This document shows positions 44,119 through 57,331 of a stretch of DNA of 64,000 nt, in pieces. Origin of the DNA: Flammula alnicola (lineage: Eukaryota > Basidiomycota > Agaricomycetes > Agaricales > Strophariaceae). Each line of letters starts with the position of its first letter. Within the stretch, counting starts at the first letter, position 1. The position numbers and the translations under genes are program-made. The stretch lies in assembly GCA_015499995.1 (NCBI GenBank), contig JADNRV010000057.1, positions 124,001-188,000 of the forward strand, read 5' to 3'. The notes beneath the pieces are model-generated. The model worked only from the letters and a program-made list of their open reading frames with translations, made no database searches and had not been told where the DNA came from.

Positions 44119-46780
44119 TCAATGATGGTCTACCTTCTGTTCGACACTGGCAGTTTTCGCAGCATCACGGTCTTCATTTACCTTCATGAACTTGAAGTCA
44201 CACACAACGCAAGAGTGACAACCAGGCACAGGTGAGTGCGTGTAGGGTATGTCGCATCTCTAAATACACAACGAGAAGATCAGAGGAGGGTAGATATGTC
44301 GATACGAGGGGGCTAGTGAGTACATATGAACACACCTTGATGTAACGTAATGCTTCCATCGCCAACTTGACAACACAATCCTTTACATTGTCCCGGAGTT
44401 TCTGTTGGCCCTTGTGGTGGAATATAACCGACTGGTTGCTTAATAAAAACGCCAAGTTGACGTCGATCGAAGCTTTAGGAAGAGTGAAGGCCAGCAACGG
44501 CACAGCGTCACCCAGATTTGTGCCAACGTACGACATTTTGCTGCGTCGGTATATCCGTCAGTCATTAAATTAGCTACTGTATACACTATATCTGAACTGA
44601 CTCACGTTATGAAAATAAAGGTAGCCAAGGTTTTTGCAAGTTTCGTGAAATCTTCCCCATCCACCACGTAGGGTCCAGCGCGAGATGGATCAGTAATGAG
44701 CTGAGAAATTTCAGGCGCCAAATAAGACTTTGGAAGCAACTTTGAGAGTGACTCGATGAGGGTATCCAGGGGACCCGATGGCAATGTTTCGAGGCGGAGA
44801 TACGTTTTCATTGCATACACGTTTGTCACCCTACAGAAGGGCAACAATGCAATTAAGGCGCATAAATTAGACGGACTTTTTTGAGGATACGCCACGACTT
44901 CATCCATGAACCAGCGATTGAAACTGTCCAAGTGATGGCAAAGTAAATCTTTCCCCGAAAACGTGTGCTTCTGCATAAGTATTTTATTCACGGTTTCGTA
45001 ATGAAAAAACTGGTTGAAGTCATACCTGGTCGTCCAGCCATTGAAAAAAAAGGTCTAACTCCACATACAGGGAAGTCTGGTATGTCGGCATATAACACGC
45101 AAAGGCAGGCAGTGCTGCTGCTAAATCGAAAGTATATAAGGCTGCCATAAGCTCCTGTGAAGGCTCTGACTGTCTGCAATGGAACAGAATATAACCGACA
45201 AGTGTGAGGTCAGTCGGTTTAGCTGTCAGAGCATAGGACGTTAACCGGTCAGGCGAAATTGCATGCCCATCACGAACACAAAGAACTTACCTCTTAATGA
45301 TCGGAGCATACTCGTCGCAATCTTTGCGTGGGCCTTCCTTGAATCAATGAAGAAGTTTCCCGATCGTGAGTGATCGAGAAGGTAGTCCGGGAGAGATGCA
45401 TGGTGGATCTTGAGTTTACCACCGTCATCGGGCACATGAATCAGGGAATGCAGGTCGCTCAAAATAATGTGGATATCGCCCTGCTCGTACCCTAGGATAT
45501 CTTCGATATATGCAGATGTGAATGCAGAATAGTGTTGAAGATAGAGACTTATCCGACTATGTAAGATGAGGTAGCCCAGGAGTTCGATGACCTTTTGAAT
45601 ACTATCGGCCTCGACAGATGAGAGAATCGCGCTGTAAAGAGCGTCTAATTCCATGAACGGTGTATGGTTCCCAGGTGGTGATATTCCAAGTATGACTTTC
45701 AACCTGTCCATTGGACGATGACGGGGAGATTCGACGACTTTCATGATAACAGATGCGTAAATGAACTGCCCAGAGGCTTTCTCTACAAGCCGACTCAGAT
45801 CTCTCTGTGTCGGCCAGTGAGCGGGTAGCGATGCCCTTGATGGATGGATGCGTTTAATTTCCTCGAATTTGTCGTGCAAGAAGATTTCGATGTCGTGATC
45901 TGACTGGTACACATCATCCAACGCGAGCCCTTTTACTTGACAACTGACGCTTTCGAGGTTGAATATGTTGCGTATCTCCAGCTCGGGCCGGCTAGCAATC
46001 AGGAAGTATAGAGGTATTTTGAATCGATGAATAGAGCGGAACAGGGCCTCGAGAATGGATGATTGGGCTTTATGGCCAGCGCATTCGTCCAGTCCGTCGA
46101 TTATGATGAGAATAGGCTGTCTCGCAACTGCGGCATTGCCCTGCCGAGCTAAGGCGGCGTTGAGGGGCCGACTGATTAGTAAGTCGATCTGCGTGACAAT
46201 AGACCGAGAAAAGAGGGCGGGGTCGTTGCTGAGCGCATTGAAGACATGATCGGAGACGCCGGGAATCGAACTGATGAGCTGGTAGGCGAGAGTAGGGATA
46301 AGGCGACTTTTGTCGTGGCGTCTAAATGCTGTGCGGGAAAAGAAGAAACTAGCGGCGTGAATGCCAGCTTGTTCGCATAACTCGGCAATGGTTTGCGCGA
46401 TGGCGGACTTTCCTGCTCCAGCAGGACCGTAGAGCCACAGAAAGAGGCGACGGTTGTTTGGATCCTCGATCCAGTCCATGATCTCCTTCAGAATGGATTC
46501 GCGTGTGTGCGGATGGCACTTCGGAGCATCGTAGCGTTCTTCGGAGTTATGGAAGGCCCCAGGTGCGATGTATTTCAGAAGTCTATCCAAAGCTGAGATA
46601 CATGAGTCACAAGGTAATAGCTCTTTTTTATCCAGGAACAGAATGAGACATACCTAGTTGCCTGGGCTCTGCGCCGACGAGATACGAATGGTAGTGTATA
46701 TTGTATACGTATTGCCCCTCTCGTTGGACGTTTGTGAACGATCCCCCTCCGATCGTGACCCTTTCGACATTATTAAACAT
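44119..46780 (-). CDS. NACHT-domain NLR (STAND NTPase), 778 aa
   Basis: Exons 46654-46780, 45291-46592, 45026-45222, 44606-44970, 44336-44540 and 44119-44259 join in phase to 778 residues. The N-terminus MFNNVERVTIGGGSFTNV followed by APGAFHNSEERYDAPKC is the short linker typical of agaricomycete NACHT proteins, with no separate effector domain. Walker A is GPAGAGKS (98-105) and Walker B is ILIIIDGLDEC (about 203-213). A sensor-like LIASRPE follows. The region after about residue 470 is helical and unique-looking, with no WD40, ankyrin or TPR repeats visible. Fungal NLRs of this kind are thought to act in self/non-self recognition and cell-death control in the cytoplasm. The role here is inferred. 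Confidence 0.9.
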
Positions 46781-47251
46781 CATGCATAAGGGGGTACGAT
46801 ACTCAAGCTTTCAAAACGGGATCAAGGACGGGATGGCGCAAGAAATGGGCAAGTAAGTCGTCAATATCCAATTTGAGGCCTTGAGGACCCTCTGCAAGGG
46901 GCTACTCGTGCCCTGTGTGGCAGTGACATCAGGCGGACCTTCGCTTAGATTAGATTAGATAGGATCAGTGGCAACTCAGCGATGGTCGTGCCTGGCAAAT
47001 CATATGTAGATGACAAGGGTGTATTAATTATTCCTGAAGTTGGCCGCAAAATTCCACTATATTAAGGTGTGGTCGAACATATTCATTGATCACCTCATGC
47101 ACCACGTTCCCGTTGACTCCTGACACTCTATTCCTGTGGTGGTGTACATGTATTTTTAAATAATCTATGGAGCATTTGTCAAGCGAGATCTAGCTATGCG
47201 AATCGTGTTCACGCGTCTCGCGCGCAATAAATACATAATGACTATCATCCC
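46781..47251. other. Intergenic between the NLR and a membrane-protein gene
   Basis: Contains the 5' side of the NLR and the 3' flank of the next minus-strand gene. It has a short GATTAGATTAGATAGGAT tandem near 46947. No gene. Confidence 0.4.
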
Positions 47252-48666
47252 TCACGACTTCAACACAGGGACATAAGCCAACGGAGCCTTAGGATACGCC
47301 CACCTATCCTCCCCCTCCGGCACTGCAGACTCTCTTCCAAGCCTCCGACTCTTCCGTGCTGCAGTGTCGCGCACATGCGCTTCGGGTGGTGCGCCTGCGA
47401 AGAGAACCGATCCATCACCGTCAACTTGAACATTACTACTCCGCGCTCGCGACCTCCTATCCTCCCACGGTTCCGGAACGCTTCCACGATTGGGTGTATA
47501 CGTAGCCTGCGAATACTGGCTCGGGGCAGACTCTACTGCAGAGTCTACTCGGAGGGAGCGAACGGGGTACGCTCGTGTAGGAGACTGTGGCATCCCCCGA
47601 AGAGCACCGTAGAATCTGCCGGGAGAGTGGAGTTGGGTAGTAGGGGGAGGAGAGTCGACGTCGACATCGGCCGCGGGTGGGTCTTGGGTGGATGGGAATA
47701 GGTCCTTTTCTTCGTTATTCATATTATGATCGGCAGGCTCGTCGTGAAGTACACTCGTGCGGTGGAGGTAGCTTTGTGGACGGGTTCGCCGTTTTCGGGC
47801 ACAGAACCACCAAATCAGGAGGCCAATGATAAGGAGCAGAAGGAGAGCCACGATGGGAAGAGCGATCGCCAGTTTGTGCCGTTTTGAAGACTTAGTTGAG
47901 GCTTGTACTGCGGACGGTACTGCGGATGGTACCAGAGGTACGGGTGTCAGTTGATTGGGTGGATTGCTGGTGGTTGAGGATGGGGCGGTTTCGCCGTCGC
48001 TGAGAGCTGTATACCTGGAATCGTCCGCAATCAATTCAATTTGTCTAATATATAATGAAAGGGAAGTAAACACGGGAAGAACGCACATAAGAGCATCAAC
48101 CAGGGCAAATGTCTGACCAGACCCGACTGAGATTCGAAGAGTGTGCTGTATATTCGCTAGCCCAACTGCCCTGGCGATAACGTGCGATGTGACTGTAGGC
48201 GGACCACCTCCTGTATCGTTATGATTATGATCGACAAGATCAAGCAGGATAATTGGTCCTTGATCCAGAGTGACGGCAGTATTGACGGTGTAAGGCCATA
48301 ATGCAGACAAGAAATAGATAGCGACACCTGGAAAGAAAGGTTGGAATGATCTCGAAGTTAGTATAAAAAACACACGATAATCTTTTCAGATTCCGGAAAC
48401 GCACCTGTGAAGTTGAATGTAGCCGATGCCGCTGGATCGCTAGTTAGCATATGGCCTCCATCGATATCGAAGGTACTGGGATCTTGAATATGGTACCAGC
48501 TCCCCGCAGGAGAATAGATGATCGTCGAGTTTTGATCGTCGACTGTAACGTTGCGGAGGCCATATACAGCGCAGCTGAGAAATAACTCGAAGAAGATGAG
48601 ACTGATAATGCGAGTCGCAGTAAGGTAGGGCATGGAGGTGGATCGGATGAACGACGCCAACCTCAT
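47252..48666 (-). CDS. Single-pass type I membrane protein with secreted-side domain, about 431 aa
   Basis: Exons 48405-48666, 48087-48327 and 47252-48044 join in phase. The N-terminal hydrophobic segment (IISLIFFELFLSCAVYG) is a likely signal peptide. It is followed by a beta-rich, N-glycosylatable region (NVTVDDQNSTIIYS, FNFTG), an S/T/P-rich linker, one membrane helix at about residues 225-248 (ALPIVALLLLLIIGLLIWW) and a long polar, proline/serine-rich cytoplasmic tail. This layout is common in agaricomycete surface proteins of unknown function, possibly wall sensors. An in-frame ATG at 48696 would add 10 residues; the later start places the signal peptide better. Confidence 0.8.
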
Positions 48667-49015
48667 GGTACTTAAAGCCCTCGTGACCCTGGGCACGATG
48701 TTCTCTCAACACGAGGCGAACACCCTCCCTCCTGTCAAATGTCGGCGGTGGCTTATATGACGTTCGAGGAGGTTCGGAAATGACAAAAATAGCTGTTGCA
48801 AAGCCTCATTCCCTCAAAACACGGTTCATGCGAGTGCAGTGCTCGTTAAATGAATAATAATTCTCGAACGCTGGGCAGTTGTTCTTTAAGGGCAGGAGTG
48901 AAAAGGCTGTTGCTAGTAGACGGCGCTGGCGCTTAGCGATTCTAGACAAAGATGTTAGAACCCCTCGAAATTGATGACCGAATTGCGCAGCCTACTCACC
49001 TTCCAGCTCACCGCC

Positions 49016-49483
49016 TCACTTCGCCTTCGCCTTACCCGAACCTTTCTTCAGTCCCACTCCAGCCAAAAAGCACATGCGCATCGTCGCACCCACATACACA
49101 AATCCCACGCTGCCCCAAACCATCGCATTCCACTCCCAAACGCGCCAGAACACGCCGTTTCCCACCGGCGCCATTGTGACCAAATGTCCGAAATCAGCCA
49201 CGAGCAGCCCCAAGAGCAGCCTCTTCCACGTAACGAGCGAGTTCGTGGAAGACAACACGAAGTGCTCGTTCAGCGCGAAAAGGAGATAGAGGTTGGCCAG
49301 CTGGAGGAGCGCCATGCTTGTCTGGGTGGGCATGGGCGAAGCGGGGTATGCGAGTCCAAACGAGAGGTCCTTGAGGTAATCGTCAGATCTGAAGGCGGCA
49401 TAGTATGCCCCTGCCAGAGCGGAGATGGGCTCGATGTAGAGGAAGAAGAGGCGGTATGGCCAGAATGGGATGGTGGAAGACAT
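49016..49483 (-). CDS. Small four-helix membrane protein, 155 aa (DUF7704-like)
   Basis: A single-exon frame from MSSTIPFWPYRLFFLYIEP to a lysine-rich end. Four hydrophobic helices are visible, with the pattern YIEPISALAGAYYAAF, QLANLYLLFALNE, LLLGLLVADFGHL and WNAMVWGSVGFVYVGATMR. I associate this pattern with the fungal DUF7704 membrane family; I could not check that. Function is unknown. The frame is conserved-looking and has no introns. Confidence 0.7.
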   Translation of the reverse strand: MSSTIPFWPYRLFFLYIEPISALAGAYYAAFRSDDYLKDLSFGLAYPASPMPTQTSMALLQLANLYLLFALNEHFVLSSTNSLVTWKRLLLGLLVADFGHLVTMAPVGNGVFWRVWEWNAMVWGSVGFVYVGATMRMCFLAGVGLKKGSGKAKAK

Positions 49484-49739
49484 TGGTGGTAAGAAGCAAT
49501 GGGAATTTCGCTGAGAAAGATGTGCGTGCGGTTGATTGTCATCCCACGATTAGGTTATTTTAGTCCATCATGCATTATCGACAGCATCGACCTCTGACGA
49601 AGCTTGAAACATATTCTGTTGGAGAGGAGTTGAAGCTGAAGCTTGAAGCTTGGAAGTCTGACTACGGGAGACTAGTATTATAAAAACGAGAGAAGGGGCT
49701 ATTTTGTAGCCGGGAGAGATTTTCAGAAAACGTAAGTAG

Positions 49740-52076
49740 AATGTGCACGTGACCCTATAAGAACAAGCCAAGGCGCCGGTTCCGTTCGTTGCCGAACGTC
49801 TCCAGTTCGCCTTCGCCCCATAATCATCCCAATATCTCCTCCTCCCATACCGTGCCCTCCACTTCTATCCCTCGTTCAAGGCTAGATCGAAGCGCGTTGA
49901 GTCTACGTGATTTTTTTTACCTTCAGGTGAGTGATAAATATTAAATCCTCAACGCCTTCTCTAGTAATCAGCTTGACTTATTCTGGGATCTAGCACGCCT
50001 ACGATGAGCCAGATCCAATTCGATAGCATCTTTGGTACGAATTACGTCCCAACCGACGTTGAGATCGTCGCGATAAAGGAAATTTTGAAGGAGCCGCTAG
50101 CACGGTTAGCGAAGGTCGAAGAAGAGTTAGCTGGTGTCGAGCTAAAGGCTCGAAATCTGCGTCAAGAGCAGGAAGACCTAAATCGCTCGATCGACAAATA
50201 TCGCAGCCTCATCTGCCCTATGCGTCGATTTCCTCCTGATATCTTGCGGGAAATCTTCATATCCTGCCTGCCCCTCGATCGCAATCCAACGATGAGTAAC
50301 GATGAGGCGCCCATGCTGCTCACTCAGGTCTCAAGCCATTGGCGAAGCCTGGCCATGACGACGCCAGGGCTTTGGGCGGCACTCCATATCGCCGTCCCCA
50401 AATCGAGCCCTGTATTCGATACAATTCATGATTCAAGAATGGGCGATGCTCTCATGGTCTCGCAACTAACAGAGATACGCGCCGCGGCTGTGAAGGAATG
50501 GATCGCCAGGTCTGGAACGTTACCGCTCAGTATTTCGCTCTGTGGATGGGACATATTACCACCAATTGATTACTGCAAGATCTTCTTTCAATGGATTCTG
50601 CCATCGTCCTCGAGATGGAAGAATATCTCATTGGCTTGCCCTGCAGCGTCTCTCACAGATTTCAGGGCAATTCCGCCATCCGAGGTTCCTATTCTTCAAG
50701 CGCTTTCCTTCACTATCAGTCATAGTAAAGCGACTCCCGATGCAGAATGGAATGATTGCGGACTATTCCAGGCTTCAAGCCTCCGCAAATTTTCCATTTC
50801 TGGCATCAATACAGATATTTCATACTTGCCCCTTAATTGGTCCAAGCTCACTCACCTCAGTCTCAATGGTGACACTCTCAATGGTGACCAATGGAGCCCT
50901 ATGGGTTCAGTTATAGATGCTTTTACTCGCTTGTTGGAGAGGTGCTTCGGTTTGGTTTCCTGTAGGGTGTACGTCGGATACGGCGCTAATCCCGGAAACC
51001 GCACGGAATTCCCTACCTTCTCCCTCCCTCTCCTCGAATCTTTGTGGGTTTTTGAAATGGAGCAAATTCCCGGGTTCCTCGCCGCGTTTGACGCTCCAAA
51101 ACTTCGCAAAATTGAATATTGGACGCCACGATCATCGACGGCGGGCCCTTCATTCTTAACACGGCTTCTCTCTAATTCAGGTGGAGGGGTTCAAGAGGTC
51201 TCTACAGATCCTCGGCTATTTTCAGCGCATGACTTGGTCAAATATCTCCATCTGTGCCCATCCCTCACCTCTCTCTCTCTCTCTCTCGCCTCACCAGGGT
51301 CGTCCTTCCCTACTTCTCCAATGCCTCATGACATGAGCGACTCTCCCATCTCTGATTCCCTCCTTCAATCCTTCGCCCATTCGAAAGCAGACGACGAATG
51401 TCTGTGCCCTAACTTGGAGAAGTTTACCTGTCTTACCGAGGCACACTTTTCCGATGACGCTCTTCTGGAGTTTATTCTGCGTAAGCAGAGCGGCGAAGAT
51501 AAGAGGATCAAGAAACTGAAATCGGTGAATGTTACATTCACTCGTCGGCCCACTGTAGATATCATGCCGCAACTTTCGATGCACATATCGGATGGCTTGA
51601 AAATTTCCATTACGTACCCCCCTCGTACCTATAGAGGTACATTCTCACTCTATGACGGTTTACCTGAGATGGATGACGCCAATCCATACTCGCAGCCATT
51701 ATTTAGATGATTAGGACAGAACCTGGTTCAGTCGCATTGGCCAAATACTTACGATGTACTACTGTCTATCGCTTTGACGCTTCTTTAGTATAGCCATATT
51801 ACCCGTAGATAATTTATTGCGTCTTCTTCAATCATGGTAAGTGTTATCTGAATCTAAAAGTCTCAATTGGACGTCAGCCATACGTCGAACAAGACTGTTG
51901 AACCTCTTGGTGACCTGGAAATCGTTCCTACTTTGGTCATTGCCCCTGTACATCCTTGCTCAGTTATAAAGTTTTCTACTATATAGATTCCCAGTCGTTC
52001 AAGCCAAGAGCAAAGAAATATCCTCTCTATCACCAGAAAAGATGTTCGATGCTAGCTGCGAAAAATAATCTTTTGA
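49740..52076 (+). repeat. Inverted segmental duplication, arm 2
   Basis: Matches 37741-40126 in reverse orientation, covering the whole F-box gene with its leader and about 365 bp of 3' flank. Another 55 bp (49683-49737) matches 40787-40850, on the far side of the 630-bp insertion in arm 1. The two arms are separated by about 9.6 kb. Confidence 0.85.
50004..51710 (+). CDS. F-box/LRR-like protein, 568 aa
   Basis: A single-exon frame. Residues 30-68 form a coiled coil (EELAGVELKARNLRQEQ), followed by an F-box-type segment RRFPPDILREIF at about 75-86, then VSSHWRSLAMTTPGLWAAL, the standard agaricomycete F-box continuation. Leucine-rich repeat-like sequence follows to the C-terminus. Such proteins pair with Skp1 and bring targets to SCF ubiquitin ligases; the target is unknown. 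A (CT)n microsatellite at about 51271-51289 encodes an SLSLSL stretch. A frameshifted inverted copy lies at 38153-39863. Confidence 0.88.
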   Translation: MSQIQFDSIFGTNYVPTDVEIVAIKEILKEPLARLAKVEEELAGVELKARNLRQEQEDLNRSIDKYRSLICPMRRFPPDILREIFISCLPLDRNPTMSNDEAPMLLTQVSSHWRSLAMTTPGLWAALHIAVPKSSPVFDTIHDSRMGDALMVSQLTEIRAAAVKEWIARSGTLPLSISLCGWDILPPIDYCKIFFQWILPSSSRWKNISLACPAASLTDFRAIPPSEVPILQALSFTISHSKATPDAEWNDCGLFQASSLRKFSISGINTDISYLPLNWSKLTHLSLNGDTLNGDQWSPMGSVIDAFTRLLERCFGLVSCRVYVGYGANPGNRTEFPTFSLPLLESLWVFEMEQIPGFLAAFDAPKLRKIEYWTPRSSTAGPSFLTRLLSNSGGGVQEVSTDPRLFSAHDLVKYLHLCPSLTSLSLSLASPGSSFPTSPMPHDMSDSPISDSLLQSFAHSKADDECLCPNLEKFTCLTEAHFSDDALLEFILRKQSGEDKRIKKLKSVNVTFTRRPTVDIMPQLSMHISDGLKISITYPPRTYRGTFSLYDGLPEMDDANPYSQPLFR

Positions 52077-53600
52077 AAGTTGGAGACGGGCCACAGGTCA
52101 TCATGCATGCATCATGCGTGACGCACATTGTTTGCTTTGGGTTATGTACCAATGTCAAATAAATAAGAGCGCACGGACGTCCTTTTTTCTTTCTCCTCTT
52201 CACAACTATTGAATATTGAATGTTGACGTTCCTTCCCTCAAGTTCTCTCACTGTCAAACATCTTTGGCAACTATCTGACATCAACACGTACGCCCGAAGC
52301 GCAACAACTAATGTCATTCTCATGACAGTTCCCTGTCGTCTCTGCTAATGAGAGCGTCGCGGACGACACCCGTGAGCCAACGGGAATGGCTATCATTTCG
52401 AATCGTTTTCCAACTTCATGGAAAGCTGTCTGGGCTTCACATATGCGCATTTTTATGGAGATTTGCTGTCGTTCATGTTCGTCCTTTGTTTTTTTTCCCC
52501 TTCAACGTCTCCATGGCGGTCTCCTTCTTTGCATGGATGGTTCAAAACTCTGCACAATATTGCAACCGTGATTGTGTTATAACCTCGCTATTTTTTGTCT
52601 GGGGCCATTCGGGATGGTGATAGTTTGCGGAGCAAGGAGTGAGACTACGTGTTTTATCCAAGTTGCATGTCTCTCCACGCATGTCGTTATGTCACTTGCA
52701 GGATCTCTTGACCGGTTCTTCGCTTGTTTTTCTTTCGATTCTGCACTTCCTTCATCGCATCGCGGTCGAGCTAGAAGTGATGAAAGGTGCTGTTTCGCAT
52801 TGTTGAAGACAGTATTCTCCCCAATTCGCACTCCACGCTCTTTCTTTGCTTTGTCTTTTCTTCTCCTAAATTTATTCCGTCATTGGTGCACACTGCATTG
52901 CAATATCACGGCCCACCGCAGCTGAACATTTGTTTGAACATTGACTTGGGAAAGTCTTTGATTTATGTTTCTATGACGCCTGATATACATATCTCTGACA
53001 GTCCTCGTCTCTTTTCCCAACACCGGTATGCCCATACATCCACTATCTGTGATTAAACAGGCCCCTCGAGCCTCTTCTCTCCATAGTCGGCTACGTCGCA
53101 TGTGCCTGTTAAGATGACAACGACGTGTATGGGCTTGGTTGATAGCTGGGTTCCGAACGCTGGACTTTGGAAAATCGTCATGTTCTCGCGCGGATTTCCT
53201 TCCTGTCGTTCCGGGCTGATTTCGGACACTAATATATATCTCATTTAGAGTACGCCTTGTTCTAGTCGGGTTGAACAACAAATATCGTCATGGACTTCAC
53301 CTCATCGACCCCGGGAACATTCGAGTTATCCAGGGCGACAGTGGCGTACCCCGACCTAATGATAATGCTACTTGGACATGCAAGCTTAAGTTCGCCTGTA
53401 CCGTTTTCGTTCCGGACTTGTAATGGCCAGGCCGCTGAATGTTCATTGCGGAGTGCTCGCTCAGTGACGTCCTTTCCTAAAATCCCCCCTTCCATTTTTT
53501 TCATGCGGAGGAAATGGATCGCTCAACATTTTTGGTATCGTCGAAGACACAATTGTACAGCTGGAATGTCATGGCTTGATTTCGAATATGCAGTCGTAAT
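52077..53600. other. About 1.5 kb without a recognised gene
   Basis: Pyrimidine-rich sequence with only short frames. No motif, splice chain or repeat pair identified. Confidence 0.35.
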
Positions 53601-53746
53601 GTTGGGAGAGCGTATAAGAACGCGGTCTACTCCTCGACTCTCATCAGAAGTCTCATTTCATCTACTTCTACAGTGGGTTGTGCAGTTTTGCGTTGCATCA
53701 CTTACTTACTAATGACCTTACCATCCATATAGCAACACGACACACC

Positions 53747-54042
53747 ATGCCCTCCGCAGATGGTTTCATCAAATCCACTGCTGGTGGACGCTTCGCCGCG
53801 ACCTTATGTACAATTTCTCCGGCAGTTTCGCGTCCAGCGTCCCCGCGTTCACTTGCAACACTGCGACTATCACATACTCCAGCCTGAAGAACTTGAACTC
53901 GACGCGATCGTTCGAGGGTCGCGTTGATCCGTCCAAGGTCCAGCTCAACCTCGCGAATGGACCTGTTATTGATGGCGTGCTTGATATGCCGTTGTCGCCT
54001 GGAAGTACGGTTTCGGGGAGTGGTGTGTGGACTCAGAACTAG
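53747..54042 (+). pseudogene. 103-aa family, copy 3, inactivated by a 16-bp deletion
   Basis: The frame begins MPSADGFIKSTAGGRFAAT and then shifts. Compared with copy 2 exactly 16 bp are missing at about 53801 (GCGAC|C junction), and the total span of 296 bp equals the intact 312 minus 16. The rest of the gene (MYNFSGSFASSVPAF to SGSGVWTQN) continues in the other frame. A TATA-like GTATAAGA near 53612 and the 5'-UTR intron signals are still present, so it may be transcribed. The 3' flank matches copy 2. Confidence 0.85.
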
Positions 54043-54564
54043 GTTCGTTTCTTTGACTCGATGGTTTTATAGATTGGAGGCTGAACGGCACATAGATGAG
54101 GGCTCGAACTCTCTTAGCTGTGGTCATCTGGAGGGGTGAAAGATAGGATTAGCCTCTGTTGATGTGCTGGATGATATGATTTCTTCTTATGTCGGAACAC
54201 GTCGCCGTCGGAATTTCTGGTTATAACAAGAGAAGGGCTATTTTGTACAAATTTTGTAGTACTAGTAGACTCGAACCCAGTCTACACGTCACGTGTAATT
54301 ATGTACTTAAGCCTTAAAAAATTAAATTGTTCGACGCTAAAAATAGCATGGCTTTGAACATGCAGCATGCTTGACTTATTCTCGTCCAGTGCTTACCCAT
54401 GAGCTCTACAACATCCGTGAGAGACCGATATACTACCAGAGTATTTCTGCTCTGTGAGAATGTGGTTCACGGCGTACAAAATGTCGCCATCAGTCTTGGG
54501 AAAGGCGTAACTCCTTTCTTATCTTCAGTCTCTACGCTTCGAGCTTACCGTCATCGTCTCCAGC

Positions 54565-55813
<1,249 letters not shown>

Positions 55814-56094
55814 AATGCTCAAGTTCAAACCAGCCGTTATCCAATTAGAGGTAAATCGATATAGCTAGACATTGCAAGATTGGATATAATTCCGAGAAAG
55901 TTGAGATCATAAATATGAATATAAATCGGTACATCGAGGAATGAATGTGATAGAACTCATTTCATCGTTCACCTTTTGAGGACCACGTGTAACAGGGGCG
56001 AAATAGCCTCATCATCCAAAGCTCAGGAACTCTCTCTCTCTTTTACATCCTCGATTTTCAACTGAGAGCTCTTGCCAGTTCTCAAGCTTCGGCG

Positions 56095-56212
56095 GTCTTT
56101 ATACCTTTGTAAACATTGGATACTTCACACCTGCGTTCTGTACCATGTCATTCCAGCCAGCCCATGATGCATGATGCCTTCTCGTCGATATATACATCAG
56201 TATTCTAACAAA
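56095..56212 (-). repeat. Promoter-only relic of the 103-aa family
   Basis: The segment from CTTTATACCTTTG to the block GTACCATGTCATTCCAGCCAGCC matches the region just upstream of copy 1 (32676-32760) in the same orientation, including the TATA box. No coding sequence of the family follows. Confidence 0.65.
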
Positions 56213-56975
56213 TAGCTTTTTTGCGGTTGTACAAGTGAAAAAAGCTTAAAAAAGCGTCAAAGTAACAAGTCAAAAAAGCCAGGTACCTTTTCCGAAAAAG
56301 CGGGCTATTGCTCAGATCTCTCAAATGAAATAACAAGTCAAAAAAGCTACAGAAAGCTACGAAAAGCGAAGAAAGCTACTACGGAATTTATATACAGGCT
56401 TTAAGTCACTATATGTATGAAATTATAAATCCGAGATCAAGCACGAAATTATGCGGGACTACAACAATCTATTACCTGTGCGAAAATGGTGTTGTGGAGG
56501 CCAGCGACATCATACGGGGAGACTCACCTGGTGTTCCACATCGGGCCACCGATCCTTGCCGCACCCTGTCGCGTTCTTGTTGTGTTTCGTCGCCGTTTGG
56601 CTTATTGTCAGTGACCGACAGCGGCGACGGGCAGACATGCGTGTCGTCCTGGATGCATACAGCCACGCGGCATTCTCCTAGCTTTGTGGTAAACGGAGTG
56701 GGTGCTGTCGTTGTCGTTGTCGGACGGGGACAAGTGGTGCAGAGAGGTGGACGTCGTAGGAGTGAGGTGGCAAGTTAGTGTGGACAGCGGAGCTTGAATG
56801 TTCGATCATTACAAATTGGTCCGTGCGCATATCAGCAACTATATAATCCGATCAACCATTTCCTAGGTTTCTTCGCCCATTCGGGTATTTATCTGCCAGT
56901 ATTTTTAATACGTACATAGCTTTCTGAACTTTTTCACTTTTGACTTGTGAAAACGCCGCAATAAGCTGAAAAGTG
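56213..56975. mobile_element. Putative non-autonomous transposon with AAAAAGC/CTTTTT subterminal words
   Basis: It interrupts a segment that is shorter in the parallel copy at 62170-62200. The left end AGCTTTTTTGCGG and the inverse of the right end AGCTTATTGCGGCG are similar, and both continue into ACAAGT plus repeated AAAAAGC/AAAAAGTG words (56240-56385 and 56925-56990). There is no clean target duplication, so the right edge is approximate. The frame at 56413-56778 carries no known motif. Confidence 0.5.
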
Positions 56976-57331
56976 AGAAAAAGTGAAAAAGTAAATTGTA
57001 AGATTGCTGATGTATTGAATGAAATGGGGAGCTTTCACGGGTCCAAATGGTTTCAAAAATCAGCTTCGTGCTACGCGATGTGAAAAAATTGCGATGAAAA
57101 CTTGATATGGGAACCTATGAATGTTTATTCAAAGCAACCTGTTTTTGAGGCATTGACCTTGCTATATGCATTTTGTAACGGTTTTGAGTGAATCCTATTA
57201 GTTTTTCTTGATGATTCTTACACAAGTAAGATTTCATTGCGCACATAATTGATCAATAACAGAAAATAGGCGATATAGACGCAGTGGCACCACTCGTACA
57301 CATAGTAAACGTTAAACCCATCTCGCCGATA

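Noticed and set aside
54255..54300. GGGTTCGAGTCT on the minus strand resembles a tRNA B box
   Set aside because: The T-loop does not sit at the right place in the flanking stem, no acceptor stem or A box at the right distance, and no anticodon arm.
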